A stretch of DNA of 64,000 nt from JARRKU01 sp050288425 (lineage in GTDB: Bacteria > Desulfobacterota > Desulfobacteria > Desulfobacterales > Desulfosarcinaceae). Numbering within the stretch: the first letter of the stretch is position 1; each line of letters opens with the position of its first letter. The notes under the pieces are model-generated. The model ran no database searches, was not told where the DNA came from, and worked only from the letters and a program-made list of their open reading frames with translations. Made by a program: the position numbers and the translations under genes. Shown here piece by piece: positions 51,963 through 60,000 of this stretch. The stretch lies in NCBI GenBank assembly GCA_050288425.1, contig JBNKDU010000126.1, positions 1 to 64,000 of the forward strand, read 5' to 3'.

Positions 51963-52358
51963 ATGATCCCTGGGTTTGAAAAAATCGTGGAAGAGCGCAT
52001 TCGCAAGGCGCAATACAAAGGCGACTTCGATGATCTGCCCGGCGCCGGCAAACCGCTGAAATGGGAAGCGGACGGTCATATCCCCGCGGACTTGCGCCTG
52101 GCCTTCAAGATCCTGAAAAATGCCGATTGCCTGCCTCCGGAAATCGAATTGAAGAAGGAAATCCTGCGCACCGAAGAATTGCTGGCGGCCATGCCCGACA
52201 CGCACGAGCGCTATCGCCTCAACAAGAAGCTCAACTTCCTGATCATGCGCTTCAACGCGCTGCGAAATTCAGACGCCCGATTTGAGATGCCCCAGCAATA
52301 CATGGCGGCTTTGTCCGATCGGCTTGCCGCCGATAAGCCCGACTCCCAGCGCCGCTAG
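51963..52358 (+). CDS. DUF1992 (DnaJ homologue C28) family protein
   Basis: A 131-residue soluble protein of the DUF1992 family. The diagnostic stretch is near the N-terminus: EERIRKAQYKGDFDDLPGAGKPL, then DLRLAFKILKNADCLPPEIELKKEI. It is all-helical, with a conserved Pro-Pro-Glu turn, and occurs alone or next to J-domains. The function is unknown. The upstream 215 bases hold a good TATAAT box (51864-51869) that could serve as its promoter. Followed by a membrane-protein gene 30 bases on. Confidence 0.9.
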   Translation: MIPGFEKIVEERIRKAQYKGDFDDLPGAGKPLKWEADGHIPADLRLAFKILKNADCLPPEIELKKEILRTEELLAAMPDTHERYRLNKKLNFLIMRFNALRNSDARFEMPQQYMAALSDRLAADKPDSQRR

Positions 52359-52388
52359 GCGGAATGGCAGCGGAGTTACAACGTATCC

Positions 52389-52904
52389 ATGCGTTTGAAA
52401 GCCAACAAAAACAGAGATGGGGTCTTCAAGAGCATCTTGCTGGCCCATGTCATCTTGTTCCTGCACCTGGTGCTTTTCGCCGCCCTGGGGCTGCTGGTGG
52501 CCTTTCTCAACGGCGTCATGCAGAACATGCTCTGGATCTTCCTGGGCGCCATGGCCACGGTGGCGCTTTCCGGATACCTTTTCTACCGGCGTCTGAAACG
52601 GGAAGGCAAGTCCCTGGGAGAACTGCTGCGCTCCCCTGTCTTCGAGGGACGCAGCGTGGAGGTCAGCCTCCTTGGCGGGGTGGCGACCTTGAAGTTGGAT
52701 CAAACCTCGGCACCCAAGGCCATCGAGGCCGGGCCCATGGGCAATCCTGTGGAGCCGAGGCAGCTGGAAGATCCTCAGATCGCCAGAATCAGGGAAATCA
52801 ACACGCTGGCCCAGCTGCTCGAAAAAGAGTTGATCACGCTGGACGAGTTTATCGCGGCCAAAGAGAGACTGCTGCCGACCAAGCCGTCGGTGCACCGCTT
52901 CTAA
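52389..52904 (+). CDS. Membrane protein with SHOCT-like C-terminal segment
   Basis: A 171-residue protein with two membrane helices (about 15-38 and 45-65) and a cytoplasmic tail. The tail ends in a short helical unit, REINTLAQLLEKELITLDEFIAAKERLL, which looks like a SHOCT (short C-terminal) domain used for oligomerisation. I cannot assign a family or function. It lies between the DUF1992 gene and ddl, with short gaps, and may be part of the same operon. Confidence 0.75.
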   Translation: MRLKANKNRDGVFKSILLAHVILFLHLVLFAALGLLVAFLNGVMQNMLWIFLGAMATVALSGYLFYRRLKREGKSLGELLRSPVFEGRSVEVSLLGGVATLKLDQTSAPKAIEAGPMGNPVEPRQLEDPQIARIREINTLAQLLEKELITLDEFIAAKERLLPTKPSVHRF

Positions 52905-52953
52905 TCCCGCCCCGCGCCGACGGCGGAGCGGCCCTCGATGGAAATGGATTCTC

Positions 52954-53892
52954 ATGAAAAAGACGATTGCCCTGCTGGCAGGCGGTATCTCCTCGGAACG
53001 TGAAGTCTCCCTGAACAGCGGCGAGCAGGTCTATGCGGCGCTGGACAAGGAAAAGTACGAGATCCGACGCTACGATCCCCAGTCCGACCTGGCCGCCCTG
53101 GTGGCCGACGCCGGACAGATCGACGCCGCCTTGATTATTCTGCACGGTCCCTATGGCGAAGACGGCACGGTGCAGGGTCTGCTGGAACTGCTCGATATCC
53201 CCTACCAGGGGGCGGGCGTGCTGGGCAGCGCCATGTCCATGAACAAGCTGGTATCCAAACAGCGCTACGAGCAGGCGGGGTTGCCCATGCCGGCCTACGC
53301 GGCCCTCCAACGGGCGCAGGCCGTCGATGCCGCGGCCCTGGCGGAACGGCTCGACCTGCCGTTGGTGGTCAAACCCGCCGCCGCAGGATCCAGCGTGGGC
53401 ATGTCCATCGCGCGCAACGTGCAGGAAGTGACGCCGGCGCTGGAAAAGGCGTTCGGGCACGATGCCCTGGTGATCGTCGAAGCCTTCATCGACGGTATCG
53501 AGATCACTGCCGGTGTTCTGGGCAACGATTCGCTGGAGGCCCTGCCGCTCATCGAAATCATTCCCGACGATACCCATGACTTCTTCGACTACGAGGCAAA
53601 GTACACCGCCGGGGTCACCCGGGAAATCTGCCCCGCGCGAATCGACGAAGCATTGACCCGCAAGGCGCAGGAATATGCCATGACCGCCCACAACGCGCTT
53701 CGATGCAGAGGGTACAGCCGTACGGATATGATCGTGCGTGGAGAAGATATTTTTGTATTGGAAACCAATACCATCCCTGGTATGACCGCAACCAGTCTGT
53801 TCCCCCAGGCCGCCCAGGTTGCCGGATACTCGTTCGGTCAACTGCTGGATCGCCTGATCGAGCTCGGAATTCAAACGCATAAAAACCGGTAG
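52954..53892 (+). CDS. ddl: D-alanine--D-alanine ligase
   Basis: A 312-residue ATP-grasp enzyme joining two D-Ala for peptidoglycan precursors. Signatures: ALLAGGISSEREVSLNSG at the N-terminus, LHGPYGEDGTVQGLLELL, YQGAGVLGSAMSMNK, LVVKPAAAGSSVGMS, and the C-terminal RTDMIVRGEDIFVLETNTIPGMTATSLFP with metal-binding Glu and Asn. It is complete and ordinary. The ribosome site is weak. About 490 bases of repeats follow before the purD-purE gene. Confidence 0.96.
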   Translation: MKKTIALLAGGISSEREVSLNSGEQVYAALDKEKYEIRRYDPQSDLAALVADAGQIDAALIILHGPYGEDGTVQGLLELLDIPYQGAGVLGSAMSMNKLVSKQRYEQAGLPMPAYAALQRAQAVDAAALAERLDLPLVVKPAAAGSSVGMSIARNVQEVTPALEKAFGHDALVIVEAFIDGIEITAGVLGNDSLEALPLIEIIPDDTHDFFDYEAKYTAGVTREICPARIDEALTRKAQEYAMTAHNALRCRGYSRTDMIVRGEDIFVLETNTIPGMTATSLFPQAAQVAGYSFGQLLDRLIELGIQTHKNR

Positions 53893-53938
53893 CCCCCGCC
53901 ATCCCGCTTGACGCAGAACGCGATGGTTGCGTAAACAC

Positions 53939-53978
53939 CAGTGTCGCATAAAAAAGATGGCTAAAGGTGAATAAACCG
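53939..53978. repeat. Dispersed intergenic repeat, inverted diverged copy
   Basis: Read on the minus strand this matches 17563-17603 at most positions, starting CGGTTTATTCACCTTT and ending in a TATGCGACACTGG-like stretch. It is the first of several repeats in the ddl to purD-purE gap (53893-54382), which has no gene I can support. Shorter fragments of the same core lie near 54058-54073 (plus) and 54191-54209 (minus). Confidence 0.7.
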
Positions 53979-54084
53979 GCATGAATGTTGAACAGAGCCA
54001 GATCTGGAGCTACTGCCGACAATAAACCCCAGGTCCACTGTAGGATCGGGCCTATTATATGCCATCTTTTTTCCCCTTCGGGAA

Positions 54085-54176
54085 AGCCGGAGGGCTCCAG
54101 ATCCGGCGTTGCCGGGGGTTCGCAGTAGACTTGCTACGGCTTCACCCCCGGCGCCATGGCTCTGAAGCCCTCCGAC
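54085..54176. repeat. Imperfect palindrome between ddl and purD-purE
   Basis: Arms of about 45 bases (54085-54130 and 54131-54176) pair with a few mismatches, e.g. GCCGGAGGGCT with its mirror, and CCGGGGGT with ACCCCCGG. The right arm (54156-54173) is identical to 12214-12231. A second, weaker set of inverted repeats lies at about 54245-54340. It may be a mobile palindromic element or a transcription terminator for ddl. Confidence 0.75.
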
Positions 54177-54382
54177 TTTTGCAACATTGGTGTATGAAAG
54201 ATGGCGCAAGGGCAATCAGGAGCAACGAGAACGGCTTTCGAAGGTCCCGGCTCCATACCCGCCGGAACCACCGGCCGGGATGAGGTGCCCCGGCGCCTTT
54301 GGCTCCGAACTCCCCCGGCGGTTACAGCGCCGGGGTCAACGCGAAGAATGGCACAAACCGGCTGGAAAAAGGGAGGTTGAGG

Positions 54383-56155
54383 ATGAAAGTATTGGTCGTC
54401 GGCGGCGGCGGACGCGAACACGCATTGGTATGGAAGATATCCCAAAGTCCCCGGGTAAAGAAAATCTACTGCGCGCCGGGCAACGCCGGCATGACCGGCC
54501 TCGCCGAATGCGTGCCCGTCGATGCCGAAGACGTGGATTCCTTATTGACCTTCGCCCGCCGGGAGAAGATCGATCTCACCGTGGTCGGTCCCGAAGGCCC
54601 ATTGTGCAAAGGAATCGTCGATCGATTCGAAAAGGCGGACCTGCGGATTTTCGGCGCCAGCCGGCGGGCGGCCGCCATCGAAGCCAGCAAGTCCTTCGCC
54701 AAACGGATCATGGAGAAGTACGGCGTGCCCACCGCCCGGGGCGCCGCCTTCACCAGCTATAAACCGGCGGAAGCTTTTATCAAGAAGATGGGCGCGCCCA
54801 TCGTGGTCAAGGCCGACGGCCTGGCCGCCGGCAAAGGGGTGATCGTCTGTGAGACCGTTGCCCAGGCCCTGGCGGCGTTGAAGCAGATCATGGTGAAGAA
54901 GGAGTTCGGCGACGCCGGCAGCAAGGTGGTGGTGGAGGAGTGCCTCACGGGCGAGGAAGCCTCCTTCCTGGCGTTTACCGACGGCAAGACCGTCCTTCCG
55001 CTGCCCTCGAGTCAGGACCACAAGCCCATATTCGACGGCGACAAGGGGCCCAACACCGGCGGAATGGGGGCCTATTCGCCCGCACCCGTGGTGGATCGGC
55101 ACCTGCACGACCGGATCATGAAGGAGGTGATGGTGCCCACGGTGCGCGGGATGGCGGCCGAGGGCCATCCGTACAAGGGCGTTCTCTATGCCGGCCTGAT
55201 GATCGACCGCGACCGGATCAAGGTGCTGGAGTTCAACGGCCGGTTCGGCGATCCCGAAGCACAGCCGCTGCTCATGCGGGTGAAGAACGACATCGTGCCC
55301 ATCATGGAAGCCATCATCGACGGGAACCTGGATCGATGCCGGCTGGAAATAGACCAACGGGCCACGGTTTGCGTGGTCATGGCGTCGGGCGGTTATCCGG
55401 GCAAATATCAAAAGGGGGCCCCCATCAGCGGGCTGGACAAGGTCAAGCGGATGCGCGACGTGGTGGTGTTCCATGCCGGCACCGGTCTCAAGGACAAGCA
55501 GGTGGTGGCCAACGGCGGCCGCGTGCTGGGGGTCACCGCCCTGGGCGACACCGTGGCCGATGCCATCGACAAGGCTTACAAGGCCGTGGCCAAGATCGAC
55601 TGGGCCGGAGTCCAGTACCGCAAGGATATCGGCCGTAAGGCATTGGACCGCTATCAGGTCGCGCCCCGGGTGGGCATCGTGATGGGCAGCGATTCCGATC
55701 TGCCGGTGATGGAGGGCGCCGTGGCCATGATGAAGAAATTCGGCATCCCCTTCGAAATCACCGTTGCCTCGGCCCACCGCAGCCCCGACAGGGCCGCCCG
55801 ATTTGCCGCCACGGCCCGGCAGCGGGGAATCAAGGTGATCATCGCCGGGGCCGGTCATGCCGCCCACCTGGCGGGTGCCGTCGCGGCCCGGACCTCCCTG
55901 CCGGTGATCGGCGTGCCCATCGACTCGTCGGCCCTGCAGGGCCTCGACGCCCTGCTCAGCACCGTGCAGATGCCCCCCGGCATCCCCGTGGCCACCGTAT
56001 CCATCGGCAAGGCAGGCGCCAAAAACGCCGGCATCCTGGCCGCCCAGATCATCGCGGTGGAGGATGCCGGAGTGGCCGACCTGCTGGAAGCCTACCGGCG
56101 GGAGATGGACGATGAGGTGGCGGCCAAGGCGAAAAGACTTGAAGCCTGCCGATAA
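54383..56155 (+). CDS. purDE: Fused phosphoribosylamine--glycine ligase and N5-carboxyaminoimidazole ribonucleotide mutase (PurD-PurE)
   Basis: A single 590-residue frame joining two purine enzymes. Residues 1 to about 425 are a complete PurD (GARS): VLVVGGGGREHALVW, VVVKADGLAAGKGVIV, GEEASFLAFTDG, NTGGMGAYSPAP and the metal-binding LEFNGRFGDPEAQ. Residues about 430-590 are a full class I PurE: VGIVMGSDSDLPVMEGA, the active-site SAHRSPDRA, then IIAGAGHAAHLAG and ALLSTVQMPPGIPVATV. There is no stop or frameshift in the join. The ATG at 54383 has GGGAGG upstream. PurD and PurE act at non-adjacent steps (2 and 6), so the fusion is unusual. Followed 7 bases later by the Sua5-type gene. Confidence 0.94.
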   Translation: MKVLVVGGGGREHALVWKISQSPRVKKIYCAPGNAGMTGLAECVPVDAEDVDSLLTFARREKIDLTVVGPEGPLCKGIVDRFEKADLRIFGASRRAAAIEASKSFAKRIMEKYGVPTARGAAFTSYKPAEAFIKKMGAPIVVKADGLAAGKGVIVCETVAQALAALKQIMVKKEFGDAGSKVVVEECLTGEEASFLAFTDGKTVLPLPSSQDHKPIFDGDKGPNTGGMGAYSPAPVVDRHLHDRIMKEVMVPTVRGMAAEGHPYKGVLYAGLMIDRDRIKVLEFNGRFGDPEAQPLLMRVKNDIVPIMEAIIDGNLDRCRLEIDQRATVCVVMASGGYPGKYQKGAPISGLDKVKRMRDVVVFHAGTGLKDKQVVANGGRVLGVTALGDTVADAIDKAYKAVAKIDWAGVQYRKDIGRKALDRYQVAPRVGIVMGSDSDLPVMEGAVAMMKKFGIPFEITVASAHRSPDRAARFAATARQRGIKVIIAGAGHAAHLAGAVAARTSLPVIGVPIDSSALQGLDALLSTVQMPPGIPVATVSIGKAGAKNAGILAAQIIAVEDAGVADLLEAYRREMDDEVAAKAKRLEACR

Positions 56156-56162
56156 GATCTGC

Positions 56163-56813
56163 ATGATCGATCCCGGCCGGTTGGATGGCTCCCTCATCGA
56201 GCATGCGGCACGCATCATCGGCCGGGGAGGTGTGGTGGTGTTTCCCACCCACGGTCTGTACGGTATCGGAGTCGACGCCCGCAATGCCCGGGCCGTGGAG
56301 CGGGTGTTCTGCGTGAAGGGCCGCGCCAGGGACAATCCCCTGCTGGCCCTGGTGGCCGATCTGGACGCCGTGGAAGAATTGGCGCCCAGGCCCGGTGAGG
56401 CCGCCCGGCATCTGATGCGGGCGTTTTGGCCCGGACGGGTGACCTTCGTCATCCCCGCCCACGCGCAGATCATCGGCCATCTCACCGGCGGACGCCATTG
56501 CATCGGCGTCCGGGTTCCCGGCCATCCCGTGGCGGCGGCCCTGGTGAGGGCCGCGGGCGGGCCGATCACCGGCACCAGCGCCAATCTCTCCGGCACAGGC
56601 GGTTGCGCCTCTGTCTCCCAACTGGATCCCGAAGTCATCGAGGGGGCGGATATGGTGCTGGATGCCGGTCCGCTGGCCGGCGGCCCGGGCTCCACCGTGG
56701 TGGATATGTGCGGCGATGCCCCCGTCATCCTGCGGATGGGAAGTGTTCCCGGGGAGAAGATCATGGCGTGCCATCGTCGATACCTGCGCAAGCGTATTGA
56801 CATCGATACCTGA
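56163..56813 (+). CDS. Sua5/YrdC-type L-threonylcarbamoyladenylate synthase
   Basis: A 216-residue protein of the YrdC/Sua5 fold. It makes threonylcarbamoyl-AMP, the substrate of TsaD for tRNA t6A. Motifs: GVVVFPTHGLYGIGVDARN, KGRARDNPLLALV, FWPGRVTFVIPAH, GVRVPGHPVAAAL and GPITGTSANLSGTGG. The usual Lys-Arg pair around KGR is there. It is the shorter TsaC-like form without the Sua5 extra domain; a regulatory YciO-like role cannot be ruled out. The ATG at 56163 starts at the conserved core. It is probably co-transcribed with purD-purE and precedes tRNA-Leu. Confidence 0.9.
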   Translation: MIDPGRLDGSLIEHAARIIGRGGVVVFPTHGLYGIGVDARNARAVERVFCVKGRARDNPLLALVADLDAVEELAPRPGEAARHLMRAFWPGRVTFVIPAHAQIIGHLTGGRHCIGVRVPGHPVAAALVRAAGGPITGTSANLSGTGGCASVSQLDPEVIEGADMVLDAGPLAGGPGSTVVDMCGDAPVILRMGSVPGEKIMACHRRYLRKRIDIDT

Positions 56814-56837
56814 TTTCAATATATACCTGCACCTACT

Positions 56838-56925
56838 GCCGGAGTGGTGAAATTGGTAAACGCAGCGGACTCAAAATCCGCCGGGCCTTGCGCCCCTGAG
56901 AGTTCGATTCTCTCCTCCGGCACCA
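56838..56925 (+). tRNA. tRNA-Leu (CAA)
   Basis: An 88-base class II tRNA with a GCCGGAG/CTCCGGC acceptor stem, a long variable arm (GGGCCTTGCGCCCC), anticodon CAA in the CTCAAAA loop, T-loop GTTCGATTC and encoded CCA. Confidence 0.97.
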
Positions 56926-56934
56926 AATAAAATC

Positions 56935-56969
56935 AAGGGGTTTGCTTTTATCGGGCAACCCCTTTTTTT
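56935..56969 (+). terminator. Terminator of tRNA-Leu
   Basis: An AAGGGGTT stem pairs with AACCCCTT around a 16-base loop containing TGC/GCA pairs, followed by seven T. It lies 10 bases after the tRNA. Confidence 0.9.
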
Positions 56970-57043
56970 GTGGCCTGCCCCTGGATGAGGAACAGTATGC
57001 GCCAGGGTGCCGTGCCTGGACGGATGAGGGCAATAGAACAAGG

Positions 57044-57079
57044 ATAAAAAAAGGGGGCGGAACCAATTTCCGCCCCCTT
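57044..57079 (-). terminator. Terminator of the giant surface-protein gene
   Basis: A perfect 12-bp stem (57051-57062 with 57068-57079) is followed on the minus strand by a run of T. It lies just past the surface-protein stop. Confidence 0.92.
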
Positions 57080-57095
57080 GGACTGGATGATCGGT

Positions 57096-60000
57096 TTACT
57101 TTTCTTTTGCTTTGACCGACCGGATCATCAGGTGCAGGCCATAGAGGATCGCGAGCAGGCAGATCCCCAACGGCAGGATGGGACCGCCGAATGAAGAATT
57201 CGAAGTGGCGGAGATAAAGCATCCTCCTCCCGCTCCGCCTCCGCCGCTACCGCCTCCGCTGCCGGGAATCACGGCCGCCACGAAGGGCGACAGGCTGGTG
57301 ACCTCCACCGTAATGGTGTGGTTGTCGGCATCCACCGTGCGGTTGGTGGTTTCCGTGGTCCATGCGCCGTTCACCAGATGTTGAACCTGCAGGTCGTTGG
57401 TATCGGCTGCGGACAGACCGCCGTTGTACTGGATCTGCACGGTGACCGTACCGACCTGGCTGACCGTCGCGCCGTCGCCGACGGCCACGATGTTGAACTC
57501 ATATTGCGGCCCGGCCACCGTAGCGTCCGCCGGCAGGGGGATGGTGGCCGTGCGGGCAAAGATGCCGCGGCTGCTGACTTGCCGTGACGACTGGCCCTGG
57601 AGTTCGCCGGGCGCATCGTCGCTTTTCTCGATTCTGACGATGGCCGCCCCGTCATCGCTGGTGTCCAGGGATCCGGCCGGGATGTAGATCTGGGTGGCAT
57701 CGCCGTTGCCCAGTTTGACCTGACCGGGGATATAGACACTGACGGTGCCCTCGTTCTTGGCCAGGGTGTTGACGTTGAAGGCAATCTGCTCCAGGAAGGT
57801 GGTGTTTTCGTCGCCGTAGTGTACCGCCAGGGTGAGGACCACATCGCTGTCCGCACCTGCCACGGTGTAGTTGGCCCGGATGGAGCGTTTGTCTCCGGAG
57901 AGGATCACATCCGACAAGGCGCCTCCCCCCTGGCTGACATGGATTTCACCGGCGGCCGTGTCCAGACCGGGCGCAGATTCCACCACCGAGATATCCTCAT
58001 CGCTCAGGTAGCTGGTGCTGAAGATTCCGATGTTGATGACATTGCTCAAGGAGGCATCCTTGACGGCCAGGGCCATGATCACCGGTACGCCGTTGCGCGT
58101 GATGGTGGCCGTGTTGTCGGCCATATCGCCTGTGACGGTGAAGGGCTCTCCGGCGGTGAAGATTTCCGGCGGCCCGTCGAAACCGCTTTCACGGTAAAAG
58201 ACCAGCTGGTACGTTTCACCGGCGGCAAGACCGGGAACTTCATAGGCCGAGTAGGTGCCGTCGGCCTCCCGGGTCAGATTGCCGAAGGTGAGGCTCTGGT
58301 CCGCGAAATTCAGGCAGACCGCGCCGTTGATATCCGCTGTGGTGGGATAGCCGCCGTCGGCCAGGGCCAGTCCGCCGGATACGGTATGTCCGGCCGTGGT
58401 CCAGGTGACATCCAGCGTGTTGCCGCCGTCGGCGATCTCCAGGTTATCCACGATCCGTGTGGGCAGGCCGTAATTCATGAAGATGGCCTTGTATCTGCCC
58501 GGCGCCAGGTTGTCGATGGTGTAGGTGGTGGTCAGTGCACCTTCCGGCGCCGGGGTGCTCATCACTTCGATGCCGTCCATCACGTCTTTATAGATCACGC
58601 CTTTGCGCTGCAGCATGATGATGGTGGCCGGGAAGTCGCTGGCTTCATCCTTGAAGGGGATCATGAACTGCGATCCGGCCGGTATGGTCAGCGTGCCCGC
58701 CAGGGAGGCCGTGGCCGGCACCAGGGTGAAATCGGCGTCGGTGGTTTCGGGCCGCACATTGTATTTGCGTTTTTCGCCCCATTGGACCCGTTTGCCCCAT
58801 TCGTCAAACATGTCGGGACGTTCGGCGACGATCAGGTCGTAGTAGGCCACCTGGGGATCGATTCCGTAAATGGTATAATAGCCTTGGGTGTCGGAGACGC
58901 CTTCGGCTTCCGCCGCGCCGTCGTGGGTGTCGGACGGCATGGCGATGACTTCGACACCGGGAATGGGATCACCCGAACTGTCGGTAAGGCGTCCCTGGAT
59001 GGTGGTGCCCTCGGTCAGCTGGATGGTGCCTACGCTGATATTCCCGATGGCCCCCTCGGGGATTTCGATGCCCGCGATCACCCGGCCCACATAGTTCTTG
59101 GCCCCGCCGATCTTTTTGCCGTTGGCGGTCTCCACCACGATGACATACTGGTTGCCCGTGGGCAGCGCCGTGAGATGGAACTTGCCGGGGGTGTTGTTGC
59201 TGCGACTGTTCTGCTGACCACCCGCACCGTCGGGGCCGGTGGAACGCAGGTCATCACCGTTCTCGATGTAGCTCGCGGACCACTCGTCGTCCCGGGTTTC
59301 ACGCCACGAGCCTTCTACATGGGGTACGGCTTCACAGCGCACCATGACGCCGTCGTCTCCGGTCACGGCCTCACCGGTTTCGGCATCGATCAGCATGCCC
59401 ACCAGGTTGGCGCCCTTTTCGATGGAGAGGTTGACGGTCGCATTGGCATGGTTGACGGTGAATTTGGCACCGCCGGGCACGTAGCGATCGGTCCAGAATC
59501 GAACCAGATAGCTGCCGTCGGCCACATGGTTGAAAGTGAAGCTGTAACGGGTGCCCTGCTGGAAATCGCGCTTCATCAGCGGTTGGCCGTGACCCATGAA
59601 ATGTTGCCGGGCGGTTTCCAGTTCCAGGTGACCCACCCAATCCCAGCCTTCCCACTCTTCGGTGTAGCTCTGGGCTTCCGGCAGGGTGATCTGGCCGGTG
59701 ACCGTATAGCCGTTGGCAAAGGTGAAGTCGACCCCGCTGACATCGTCATCGGTGATGACCACCATGCGGGTTGTGGCGGTCCAGTGATGGGTCTGCTGGT
59801 CGCCGTTGAAGAACATGGCGCCGCCCATGTCGTTGTATTCCATCTGGGTGATGCGTTGTGAGCTGAAGGGCGGTTGAATCATGTAGACCCCCGGCGAGAG
59901 GCCGTCGATGCGGTAGGTGCCTGAACTATTGTCCACGCTGACGATTTGGCCCATGCGTGGATCCTGGCCACCCATGAACATCATATCCATGGGCATGGCG

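Noticed and set aside
54542..56803. A 753-residue minus-strand reading frame
   Set aside because: It is antisense to purD-purE and the Sua5-type gene, has no family motifs, and is His/Gly-rich as expected from reverse reading of GC-rich coding DNA.
57819..59861. A 680-residue plus-strand reading frame
   Set aside because: Antisense to the same surface protein, no motifs and no ribosome site.
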